A stretch of 33,500 bases of DNA, taken from the NCBI GenBank assembly GCA_009746045.1, contig RPFO01000079.1, positions 2,088,844-2,122,343 on the forward strand, given 5' to 3'. Below, in pieces: positions 1 to 9,926 of this stretch. Source of the DNA: Mesostigma viride. Its lineage: Eukaryota > Streptophyta > Mesostigmatophyceae > Mesostigmatales > Mesostigmataceae. The notes under the pieces are model-generated. The model saw nothing but the letters and a program-made list of their open reading frames with translations. It was not told the DNA's origin and made no database searches. The first letter of the stretch is position 1. Each line of letters begins with the position of its first letter. Both the position numbers and the translations under genes were made by a program.

Positions 1-153
1 CCCTATGGCAATTGGCACACATTTCTTGAACAAACCCATATCCCCCAATTTTGTAAAGCTCTGCCTAATTGGGACCACAAAATAGGCATGTATTCACGCA
101 TGGTTGATTTTCTCGCAAAAAAAGGCCATTTTGAAGACGAACCGGAAACATAA
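1..153 (+). CDS. 3' end of an unidentified open frame (partial)
   Basis: Frame 1 is open from the window edge for 50 codons and stops at TAA (151-153). The deduced peptide ends in ...MVDFLAKKGHFEDEPET and is rich in H, W, F and K. Its codon use is AT-richer than the SAC and SecY exons, which hints at a different origin such as a mobile element or a recent transfer. I do not recognise a family. It lies on the strand opposite the SAC gene, either inside a long intron of that gene or beyond its 3' end. It could be chance, since 50 open codons in AT-rich sequence is not strong evidence. Confidence 0.25.
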   Translation, partial: PYGNWHTFLEQTHIPQFCKALPNWDHKIGMYSRMVDFLAKKGHFEDEPET

Positions 154-637
154 AACAAACAATGAACACTGCAAAAGTCGCAATACCATCTAAAATCAAA
201 TATAAGAGTTGGGGGGTCCTAAGTTTTCAAACCATTCTGACAAGCGCAGCTTCAGTTGTTAAAGTCTTAGTCGGCCCCATAGCTTCTATTCTTAGCTCAT
301 CAATGCTGTATAGTTCGGAGCGGTATCTCCAAACAATGGAGGCATAGCTGGCCAAACACAGCACGATAGGTCCCTAATCATCACCAACCATTGTCCCATT
401 GGATTAGGATGCGTATTTGATGCCGGCGCTGCTTTTTAGCGGGAAAAATCTACCATGTCCTGTCCTTCCAGCGTTCTTGAGTGACATGCGATGAGGGCCA
501 CTTTTGTGAATGCACCCTTACAGTTGCAAACGATGGCTTGAGGTAGGGATTTTGACGGGGGAAAGTAGGCGGTGGACTGCGAACGGGAAAACCTGGCATG
601 CTGGCTGTATCGACATATGCAATTGCATGCCATCGGC
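154..637. other. Non-coding stretch, no recognisable gene
   Basis: I see no convincing exon on either strand. The next exon expected for the SAC gene (the segment after HFDFHKHSK, leading to the CX5R catalytic loop) is not visible here. This is therefore probably part of an unfinished SAC intron, or sequence beyond a truncated gene. Confidence 0.4.
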
Positions 638-682
638 CAGGGCTCACCTCTTGGAGTGCCCGTGGCTCACCTCTTGGAGTGC
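638..682 (-). repeat. Tandem copy of SAC exon 7 3' edge plus donor
   Basis: On the complement, exon 7 ends CACTCCAAGAG|GTGAGCC. The same 19 bases (exon end plus donor) recur perfectly 23 bp further into the intron: complement of 664-682 and of 641-659. The second copy is a full decoy 5' splice site. Confidence 0.8.
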
Positions 683-3600
683 TTGTGGAAGTCGAAGTGG
701 ATGAACTTGAGTTGTTCCTCGGGCGGCAGCCGCTGGTTCAAGTAGGAGACGGCGGTGGCAAACTCGCGGCGGAGGATCATCTCGCGAGGGTGCTTTTCCG
801 TCGTCTGCAGCGCAACGGGTGCGGGAAACACGGGAACAAGAGATATATACATGAGCTCTTGCTTGGAGGTGTGCGAGGGTGCTTCACCGTTGTCTGGAAT
901 GCAAAGAATGCAAAGAATGCAAAAATTGTCGAAACAAAAGAAATATGAGTTAGGTGTTGTCTGGGTGAGGCTTGCAAGGGTGCTTGTCCTTTGTCTGGAA
1001 CCGAAAAGACGTTCCAAACATGACGCACCTGGAATGTTGTTACATTGGATTGCGCATGTGAGGGTTGTCCATCATCTGCATCATTGCCAAGAATGTGCGA
1101 AGCCTTCAAAAGATAAATATTGACGATGACTGTATAGGTAGAATTCGTGGGGGTGCTTCTGCATCGTCTAAAAGAGAAAGATGGGGAAAAAATTGGATGG
1201 GTCGGCTTCATTTGCCATGTTTGTTCAGGGCCAATGTTGCTGTTTAGCATCAGAAGATCCTACAGATCCTTCCTGAATTACTTAGACACTTAACTTGTCA
1301 GTTTTCATGTCAGTTTCCATTACATCCCATGTCCTTGCTATCACCTATCACATCGGATTAGACATAGGTAAAGTACTCAATTGCATCGAGAAGTTGTCGA
1401 CCCACATTTCCGGCACGCTGGCACTGGATGAGGGTGAGGATGGTGACGGCATTGCGTACCTTGATCAGGTTTAAGATGATGATCGGGTTCCCGTAGCGGG
1501 CCTTGAGGTTCTCAAAGTGAAGCCGCGATGCCTCGTACATGGGATCGTAGCGTTGCACTGGCGCATGTCACCGTGGTCACAGGGCCACCCATGCCACGCC
1601 ACGCCACGCAAAGCAAAAATGCAAGGTGAGGTAAGTAGAAAATGACGACAAACCCTTGGTGCATGAATCCTGGGTTTTGTGTCGGGGATGATGTGGCCAC
1701 GGAACACCATGTCTGGAGCGAGTGGACAACACAGGTCACTACATTTTCACAGATCACTACATTTTCCCTTTAGGCAAAAGTGGGAATCATGACTGGGAAC
1801 ATTCTAAAACGATCGCCGAGCCTGGGATGAGCCACCACTAGCCATGCCCTTGACCATAGAAAGACCCACTACCTGACGGGATGCCTACATACCTCGCTCT
1901 CATCCCGTACGTGTATGTCATCGTCAAGCAGCACACATGGAGTTGGAGCAGCTACCCATCGATGCCCATGGATGCAAAGCGGAGCACCACTGACAACCGA
2001 CACAACGACTCGCAGCGCGAGGGCCGACTTGGGAGCTGAATTGGGCTCCAGCTCATGAGGTACAAGCCACGACAAGGAGATAACTGAGACATTGAGATTC
2101 CTGACTGATAACGATTCCTTGTCCTCTGTGACCTCCTCATGAAGGTGTATCTTAACTGTATACTACTATAATATAGTAATCAATTGGACCGAAAGGGGAA
2201 TCAATCGAAAGACCCTGCAACAGGGCGATGACTCGAAAGACTCAGCAACAGCATCATTTCCAGACGACAAAAGTTGCTCCTGACCCGCATATCATTGCTA
2301 GCGAGAGTGCTTCTAAAAACAATAGCGCAGGCGTGCGCACCGTGCGGCTGATAACAACGCTTCTACTAGCGACACCACAAACTCACCTATCATGAATGCC
2401 AAGAGTAAGCAGTATTCACGGAAACATTAGTGCTAGCTGAGCAATGAAATATAGTTACACGATCATGAAAACACCACTACCAGCGCAAATGCAGACTTAC
2501 AAACTGTAATCCCTATTCGTGAAAACAAAACTACCGGCGCAAAAGCAGACTCACAAACTATAATCCCTATTCGTGAAAACAGAACTACCAGCGCAAACGC
2601 AGACTCACAGACTGTAATCCCTATTCGTGAAAACAAAGCTACCGGCGCAAACGCAGACTCACAGACTATAATCCCTATTCGTGAAAAGCAAAACTACCGG
2701 CGCAAACACAGACTTACAAACTGTAATCCCTATTCGTGAAAACAAAGCTACCGGCGCAAACGCAGACTCACATACGATATCCGGCTTGGGCGTGAGCCCC
2801 GCGGTCTCCTGCGACCAGAACAGCGGGATGGACCCCCGATTCTGGACCACCGACGCGACACTCCCCCTCCCCCCCGCGAACAGCGGCTCCCTTAACACCA
2901 TCTGCTCCGTCTCCACATCATTCGCGACGCAGCCGCGGTCGTTGAGCCCCCGCTTGAGGTACCGCGTGCCTGCGAAGTGCCTCGACCGGCGCGAGACAAG
3001 GCAGACCTTGAAAGTGTGGCCGAACACGGACAGCTTGACCTGCTGGAAGAAGCCGTGGACCAGCGGGATGGCCCAGCGCGTGTTCCCCAGCGCTCGGCGC
3101 ATAGACCGCGTCAGGAACTCGTTCCAGACAAACATGTTCTCGTAAGAGCACACGGGGGGGGGAATCCCGCCCGGATACTGCTGCTGCTGATGGTGAGGAG
3201 GAAGGGAACCGCCCGTGGGACAGGGTGGGCCGCCGCCGGGTTGAGGGGGGCTGGTGTTGGGATCAAGAAGGCCGCCCCCCTCCCCTTGGTGCGAGATGCC
3301 AGACGGACCCAGCGCATGAGGGGGTGTTCCAGGGGCCTGCATGGCATGGTGGCTACTACCTTCCTTGCCCAAGCTGTCGTCAGGCCCGCCATCACCGGCT
3401 GCGGGGGCACCAGAGGCACCCGTATGCGTGCTACCACCAGCAGAGGTGGCCATTCCCTCACTGACCGCCACCGCCACCCCTATGCCACCCCCACCCCTGG
3501 TGCTGTGGACATCCGTGCCAAGCCCGGTGAACCCGCTGCCGTCACTGCGGACGGATGACTCAGCGCTCATCACACTTCCTGCATGCGTGCTCCCGCCAGG

Positions 3601-6600
3601 GGCGTCCAAATCATTGGCCACCCCATGGGTACTGCCACCTGGCACCCACTGCGCACCACCACCCGCACCGCCGCTCCTTATGCTGGAGCCGCCGGCACCG
3701 GGGGCCGAGCCTGCACTACCATGGGAGCTGCCGCCAGCGGCTGCACGAATGGCGGCACTGTAGTTGTCCTGTCAATGGCGGCGTGGGCAGGGCAAAGGAG
3801 GAGTAAGGGTAGGCAGGGGGGGGGGGAGGAATGAGAGGCCGTCGGGCTGGTCAGAGGCGCGGCAAAGGGCAAGCAAGGAGAGGAGGGAGGGAGGGTGTGC
3901 GGCGACAAGGGGGAGGAAGCGACCGGGCCAAGCGTGCGTGAATGAGTGGTATGAAGGGAATGGTGGCTAGTTGGTTTTGGTCCAAAGTGAGTGACATGAG
4001 TAAGAAAGACACCGGCCGAGGTAAGTGGATTGGGCTTCAAATAACGGACCACAAGGTTAGCAAGCACAACCAGTGCACTTTTGCATGCACGACTGTTGCA
4101 TGTGTGCGCAGCACATCGGCATGCTTGCGTATGTATCCCACGCGTGCATGCGGAGGGGGGGGCTGGGGGGAGGGGGGAGTGAGAAAGGAGGGAGGGAGGG
4201 ACGGGGGGAGGGATCAGGTGGGCAGGCACATATTGAGGAAGGGCTTACCACACGAAAGAGGGAGATAGAAAGGGGACGTTACCTGCAGGGAGGACATGAT
4301 GTCATATGTATAGCTGAAGAAGAAGTTCTTCGTCAAGTCCACCCCTGAAAGCAGCTTCTGATACCTGTGCAAACAAACGGGGTTGATAACGGTGGTGGTG
4401 GTGGTGGTGGTGGTGGTGGTGGTGGTGGTGGTGGTGGTGGTGGTGGTGGTGGTGGTGGTGGTGGTGGTGGTGGTGGTGGTGGTGGTGGTGGTGGTGGTGG
4501 TGGTGGTGGTGGTGGTGGTGGTGGTGGTGGTGGTGGTGGTGGTGGTGGTGGTGGTGGTGGTGGTGGTGGTGGTGGTGGTGGTGGTGGTGGTGGTGGTGGT
4601 GGTGGTGGTGGTGGTGGTGGTGGTGGTGGTGGTGGTGGTGGTGGTGGTGGTGGTGGTGGTGGTGGTGGTGGTGGTGGTGGTGGTGGTGGTGGTGGTGGTG
4701 GTGGTGGTGGTGGTGGTGGTGGTGGTGGTGGTGGTGGTGGTGGTGGTGGTGGTGGTGGTGGCGGCGGCGGCGGCGGCAGCGGCGGCGGCGGTGGTGGTGG
4801 TGGTGGTGGCGATGGCGACGGTGGCAGCGGCGGGCCACGGCGGGTGGTGGTGACAGCGAACGCATTGGCATGAAAACATGTTAGGGCCATTCCTTGGTCC
4901 AGCTAGATCAGGAAACAGCCAACAACAGACTATTGATGCCACTTCACCACGGAAGGAAGCTACTGCAAACAAGCCATGCTAGTATACAGCTCCCTTAGCA
5001 TGGAATCCCGATAGGGCAACAGCCCCATCTCCCGGCTTGAGGCTTCCTAAGCATAGCGGTACACAAATTTTCATCCACAGTATATCCTGCAAACCGCGTG
5101 TGTGCGCATTGCTTGGTCCTGGATCGTGGCTTGCTCTCACATGCTTTTCTTACCCGATGTATCACATGCTTTTCTTACCCCATGTAAAAAAAGCTAGCAT
5201 GGAAATTTACGTGTGTAGTGCTTCAACCAAACATTCCTAGTGATTATACAATTTTCTTAAAAAATTGCAGGTCGCCTTGGTGACAGATCCATCACCGCTA
5301 AGTAGCTGCGTGGCCCTCTTTTCTTCAATCAAGCGAATGTTGGAATGCTCCGCGGACTAGGCTTTGCAAGGGCGGCCCCTTCTGAATAGGAGGTAGCTTT
5401 GCCCAGTAATAGAACTGGCACTCATCATGGCAAACCTCGCCATTGTGCCAACAGGCTAGCAACTACCACCTGCATGTACCCTGGTGGCCACAACGATGAA
5501 AACACTTTGCCTATGTCTGGATAGCCAAGTACCATGTGTGTGTATGGGCATGCCTGGAGCGTACATGTGCATCCATGCAGCCATGTGTGTATGCGCATGC
5601 GTGTGTCTAGGATTGGGTGCGTGCGTTTGTACGTACAAAACCATGCCCACTTCTCAGTGCCCCCCCCCCCCCCCTCCCGCACTCTCCCGCGTAAGAGCTA
5701 CCAGAGTGTGAAGCAACCCCTTTGGGGCACGTTTCGATGATATAATATGCACCCGGCTCCCCTGATCTCCCCCCTCTAGTTTACATGCGCCCTCTAGTCT
5801 CTATTTCTTCCTGCCACTGTTTTTGCCTCTTGCCCCCCCTCCCCCCTCCCCTCCCCCCCCCCTCCCCCCTCCCCCCTCCCCCCTCCCCTCCCCCTCCCCC
5901 TCCCCCTCCCCCTCCCCCCTCCCCCCTCCCCCCTCCCCCTCCCCCTCCCCCTCCCCCCTCCCCCCTCCCCCTCCCCTCCCCTCCCCTCCCCCCTCCCCCC
6001 CCCCCTCCCCCTCCCCCTCCCCCCTCCCCCTCCCCCCTCCCCCCTCCCCCCTCCCCCCTCCCCCTCCCTCCCCTCTGACCTCTTCTCGGTGGCTCCGCCT
6101 GCATTCTCCCCCTGCACGCGCGGGTGCTGCACCTTGATGACGGCCACGTTGTCAATCCCGTACACCACGTGGCGGCCCAGCACGCCCAACACGCGCCGCT
6201 TGGTGACGAGGATCAGGTAGTGCAGCTCCAGCAGGCGAATGATGCCTGGAAGTCAGGGGGAGCGGGGGGGCGGGGGGGGGCGGGTGGTTAGATGGCATAA
6301 ACTTGCACCACAAGCTGATAAATCATGGAATCGAGATGGGGTGACCGTGACCAGGTTTATCATCATTCGGTACAGTTCCAGATAGTCGGACAATGCCTTG
6401 CAGGCTGGGGGGGGGCTTGGGGGGGGAGGGAGAAAGCATGCTGGTGGCAATTCATTCAACTATTCTGACACGAGCGCCGACAGACACACCGCGTCGTAGC
6501 ACGACGGCCCACCGCCAGTTCCAAGGCACATCGCTATGCCTGACCAGAGAAGTTATGTAGGGTGGCACAGGAGCAAGCGGGCAGACACCCTACTGGAAGC

Positions 6601-7733
6601 TGGTAGGGCAAGTCAAACAATGCGGGCGCTTGTGGTTCACCGAATACCCATACCCTCATCGGTCACCCCCGCAGCTACGGGGCGCACCCGACCACGAAAC
6701 AGCCGCATCCATCATAAGATCACGGGAAACAACGGGGACGCGACACCTGGCAGCCATCACCAGGCATGGGCGATGACAACAGGGCTGGGATGTCAAACCA
6801 AGCAACTACATCGTGCCAACACATACTAAAAAATCATCACATCATGCAAAGGCACGCAATTAACATCATCAACTTGATGCTGTGCTGATGTCCGTGTGGC
6901 AGTGAAGTAACGACTGCCGCCGTCACCAAGAAAGCATGGGAGGTGTTGCTAGGCCGCGCGAGGGCAAACCCCTCACTGGCAGGGGGTCGACTTCCATAAT
7001 CCTTCTTCGTCCCAGTGCGCGGAATGGAGGGCAAACCCACCTCCGTCATCCTAGTGCACGAATGAGGCGGCCCAGTGTCCGTGCCACGCGATGGGCGCAT
7101 CATGCATGGAAAGGACGACCCCATGGGATGTGCAGGGGTGGACAACCTACCAGGAATGGGCGCCCTGCCAGGAATGGGCACCCTGCCAGGAATGGGCACC
7201 CTGCCAGGAATGGGCACCCTGCCAGGAATGGGCACCCTGCCAGGAATGGGCCACCTACCCACAATCCCATATGCCTTGCACACGAACTGGAGGCCCCCCG
7301 TGGCCAGGTTGCCGTCGTTGATCTGCAGCAGCAGGCTGGAGATCTCCTGCTTAGTGTACACCGCGCTGTCCTCCTCAATGACAAGTTCAGCTGGTTCAGT
7401 GCGGTGGATCTTGAGGATGCGCTGACGGTCCACATTCTTCGCCACGCCGACCAGGTAGAATCGCTGGAAGACCCGCGCGAGGATAACAGCGAACAGAGTA
7501 TGAACCGACTAAGAATTCGAGAGGAGAATCAACGAATCGAGGTATGGCGATCAAGTGCCCGTCAATGCGAGATGATGATTGCATCAAGTACGGCTGTTTG
7601 GACGTAAATCGGTTAATTCGAAGAAAAAACTCGCGTACAACGCGGGCGATTCGGGGGAACTTACAGCCTGTGTCTCGTACAGGAAGAACTTCTGAAGGCT
7701 GTCCGAGCCTTTGTCGCTGTAAAGCACGTTCAT
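671..7733 (-). CDS. SAC-domain polyphosphoinositide phosphatase, plant SAC1-5/FIG4-like (partial, 7 exons seen)
   Basis: The family removes phosphates from phosphoinositides, typically PI(3,5)P2 on endosomal or vacuolar membranes. Exons on the complement are 7733-7665, 7463-7259, 6245-6080, 4364-4283, 3768-2772, 1557-1460 and 804-671. All have GT donors and AG acceptors and join in phase to 583 codons plus 2 nt. Recognisable blocks in order are LKIHRTEP..VYTKQEI, GGLQFVCKAYGIVGIIRLLE with YLILVTKRR, RYQKLLSGVDLTKNFFFSYTYD, MFVWNEFLTR, SRRSRHFAGTRYLKRG, VANDVETEQM, VQNRGSIPLFWSQET, KPDIVLQRYDPMYEA, YGNPIIILNLIK and HPREMILRREF..HFDFHKHSK. The start MNVLYSDKGSDSLQKFF is the first ATG of the first exon. 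The CX5R(T/S) active-site loop follows these blocks in the family and is not in the window, so activity cannot be judged. Odd features are a ~200-residue G/S/H/P-rich insertion at the front of exon 5 and exon-edge copies in the introns. Exon 3 donor and exon 5 acceptor were chosen by phase and are the least certain. Confidence 0.88.
871..1172 (-). repeat. Four degenerate copies of SAC exon 7 5' edge plus acceptor
   Basis: Exon 7 begins ctgcag|ACGACGGAAAAGCACC on the complement. Upstream in the same intron are related segments at about 871-900 (cagacaacggtgaagcaccc), 972-1000 (cagacaaaggacaagcaccc), 1056-1082 (cagatgatggacaaccctc) and 1147-1172 (agacgatgcagaagcacccc). Three retain a CAG or TAG acceptor dinucleotide context. 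They are spaced about 75-100 bp apart and become less similar with distance from the exon. Confidence 0.7.
1558..2460. other. SAC intron 5, distal part; no gene seen
   Basis: This is the exon 6-proximal part of the intron between exons 5 and 6. I see no coding signature on either strand. Around 2155-2180 there is a single AT-rich unit (gtatactactataatatagt) resembling the satellite in SecY intron 1. Confidence 0.5.
2464..2772 (-). repeat. 54-bp tandem array at the SAC exon 5 donor
   Basis: About five and a half copies of a 54-bp unit run with spacing 54, 54, 54 and 55 (cccta landmarks at 2511, 2565, 2619, 2673, 2728). On the complement each unit carries a GTGAGT or GTAAGT in the context (a/t)gt(c/t)tgtgagtctg. 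The real exon 5 donor (GTAT|GTGAGTCTGCG, 2772/2771) sits at the exon-side end of the array, in the same position of the unit. The array therefore looks seeded from the splice junction. Confidence 0.85.
4391..4810. repeat. (GGT)n trinucleotide microsatellite in SAC intron 3
   Basis: Uninterrupted GGT runs from 4391 to about 4761, then a GGC-rich segment with one AGC, then GGT again to about 4810: roughly 140 triplets. It lies 26 bp upstream of the exon 4 acceptor on the complement. All long open frames across it (poly-Gly, Val, His, Pro or Thr) are artefacts of the triplet period. Confidence 0.97.
5835..6070. repeat. CCCCCT-type polypyrimidine array in SAC intron 3
   Basis: About 235 bp of near-pure C/T, mostly CCCCCT, CCCCCCT and CCCCT units. 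On the complement it begins about 10 nt after the exon 3 donor (AAGAG|GTCAGA), so it is a purine-only tract at the start of the intron. Such mirror-symmetric tracts can form triplex or G-rich structures. Open frames over it are not coding. Confidence 0.95.
7148..7257 (-). repeat. 18-bp minisatellite at the SAC exon 2 donor
   Basis: Six to seven copies of an 18-bp unit (caggaatgggcaccctgc on the plus strand). On the complement the array starts directly after the donor GTGG|GTAGGT. The first unit (gggtaggtggcccattcct) merges with the donor, so this array may also have grown from the splice junction. Confidence 0.9.
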
Positions 7734-9926
7734 GGCGACTTTGACACTCAATCTACGCACGGTTGCACGGCGAGCTGCATTATGTGAAGTTTACCCGCTG
7801 CAACTGTATGATATAGCCAAACTGTCAAGAGATTGCAAGGAGGCCTCGTAATGGCGCGCAATTTGCCTGGACATGGTCGAATTCGGAAAGTATGCACCGC
7901 TCTGCCGGCTAGCGATCTCACGCGCCGTTTGCTTGTCAATCGAATTTCAACGCTTAGATCCAGAACAACGTTTCAAAGCCACTGAGCAAACGCGATTGTG
8001 TGGCGAATAATAGTTCCAGATAATGCTATCACTGTGCTGTCCAACGCCTTAAAGGGATGTGATGTCTTGTTCAAGAGCGAAGACAGATTGACAACAAGTG
8101 CCAGCAATAAATTCTTCTCGACTTTCATACTACTTAGTACTTACAACCCTTCATAAGCACACAGTACTTGTCATGTCCTTCACCCTGTCCCCACGAGTGA
8201 GGAATTGACTTAAGTGGTCACTTCGGGGGATCGGAGGACACAGAAACGCCATTTCCAGTGGCGAAAGCGAAACGATAAATTATTCTGTACTCAATAGCCC
8301 TCCTGTGACGAAGCCCTGCGAAACGTGGCAGACTGCCAGAGCCGATGGCAAGCCGTTAATTCTGCCATAGCCGGGACGGTCTGGCGGTTGTTGATAGAGC
8401 ACGCGACACCGATATGTACGAGTGTACAACATCCGTTCATCATCTGGACGGGTCGCGCCTCACCCTTTAGTTTGCTAGAATTATTCTGCGTAGCGACGGT
8501 ACTGTATACACGTAAAATACTAGGCTCGCGTTTTTCTTGTTGTATGTAAACCTGAGTACCTGACAGCACGTGGCTATGGAAACAGTGTGAACTTTTACTT
8601 ACCAGCCGAGCGAGGCGTCTTGTTCACGACGGTGCATGACCGCAGTGCAACGGGTATTGGTAAGAGACCCAAATGAGGGGCGATGTAGCTTCACTTGCAC
8701 GTCGCACATGCGTGACAAATTTGCGGCCAACAAAACGCGCATGGTGTGCGCAGTGCCCCTGCTAACACAGCACAGTTTGGCTGCATGAGCAGCGTATCTG
8801 TCTTCCACTGATGTTGTCAGTGCACATATGAATAGGTTTGCACATACGCCCTAATATTGTGTGTTAGTCTATTTCAGCTCAACAGCAGGTTCCCACTTTG
8901 GACGCAATTATCCTCGCGCTAGGCTGTGATGTTGGCGGCGAGACCTGAAAGCGCAGTCAAGGTGGAGACTCCGCAAGGGATGCTTCGTGCGTGCACCACC
9001 GCGCCATGCCGAGAGATATACACTTTGACAGGTACATGCACGGGCACTTCAGGCAGAACTCATGCACGTGGGATTAAACCAGCAGGCGTGTCTGCCAATG
9101 CCGGGTCGGCAAGGCTTTCCCGTCTGACACTTCATGACCGCGGTGAGTTTGCGCAACCCTGTTTTACAAAGTTCCCGAATTTAATGCATCGTCTTCTCTG
9201 GCTAGCCATAGCATATTGGGCACTGTATTTGCCTGGGTGTGCACGAATTCAGATGTGTGGTTGCGGTTGCCGAATCGGCAGCGCTTTCGAGCGCCGGTGC
9301 GTCACTGCTCCATGCCTGCTTGGCTGCTGGCGGACGCTGTAGGTTGCCTGCATACAGCGGACAGCAACGTGCATGTAACGTCTTGCATTGACACTTCCTG
9401 AGATTCTCTTGTCTGTTGATTCTTGACCTTCTCTGTCCACTATTGACATGGCACCGCTCCACAGACGAGCACTGCGAGCCTTCCAGGGACGAACTCGTGT
9501 GCTTGCCTTGCTTCCCAGCTAATCGCCATCAGCGGAGAACTCTAATGACAACAACATCATGTGCCGTAGCTCACCGGGCATGATTAAGTAAATTTAGAAG
9601 ACCCAGTACAACGACTAAGTACAAAGACCCAGTAAATATAGTACTTATGCTTGGAAGACCCAGTACACTGGTCACCCGGAAGCCCTCTGCCTTCTTACCT
9701 GCCCACTTGCGTCCGTGGACCTATTCTCGTTCCTCACCCATTGAGGTTCTCGTTCCTCACCGCCACAGGCAGCGCCGCCCCTGTGAGACACGACTACCCC
9801 GTCCCCGAGCACTGCCTGGTTTTGGGTCGCCGGCTCCCTGCATCCTTCCCTAGCCCGCCCAGGTGCCCCTCTATTCCCCCATTCTGCCACCCATGCCTCT
9901 ACCGGGCGCCCATCCGAGCATCCGGC
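7734..9926. promoter_or_regulatory. Intergenic region between divergent SAC and SecY genes (putative bidirectional promoter)
   Basis: About 2.2 kb separate the SAC start codon (7733, minus) and the first in-frame SecY ATG (9927, plus). I found no convincing exon, RNA gene or TATA box. A cagta-rich segment repeats 'gacccagta' at about 9600-9665. The frame ahead of the SecY ATG is open back to at least 9651 but contains no ATG. The promoter role is inferred only from the divergent layout. Confidence 0.4.

Noticed and set aside
4214-4972. Long homopolymeric reading frames (poly-Thr, His, Pro, Gly, Val)
   Set aside because: All arise from the uninterrupted GGT microsatellite, which has no stops in several frames. 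It lies in an intron of the SAC gene.
5781-6192. Gly/Arg-rich or Pro/Ser-rich frames over the CCCCCT tract
   Set aside because: Low-complexity artefacts, except the complement of 6080-6245, which is SAC exon 3.
7734-9600. Possible small genes or tRNAs in the intergenic region
   Set aside because: I found no cloverleaf, no conserved coding block and no splice-compatible exon. Reading by eye could miss small RNAs.
9651-9926. Extending SecY to 9651 as its start
   Set aside because: The codon at 9651 is TTG and the frame has no ATG before 9927. Kept only as a possible upstream extension.
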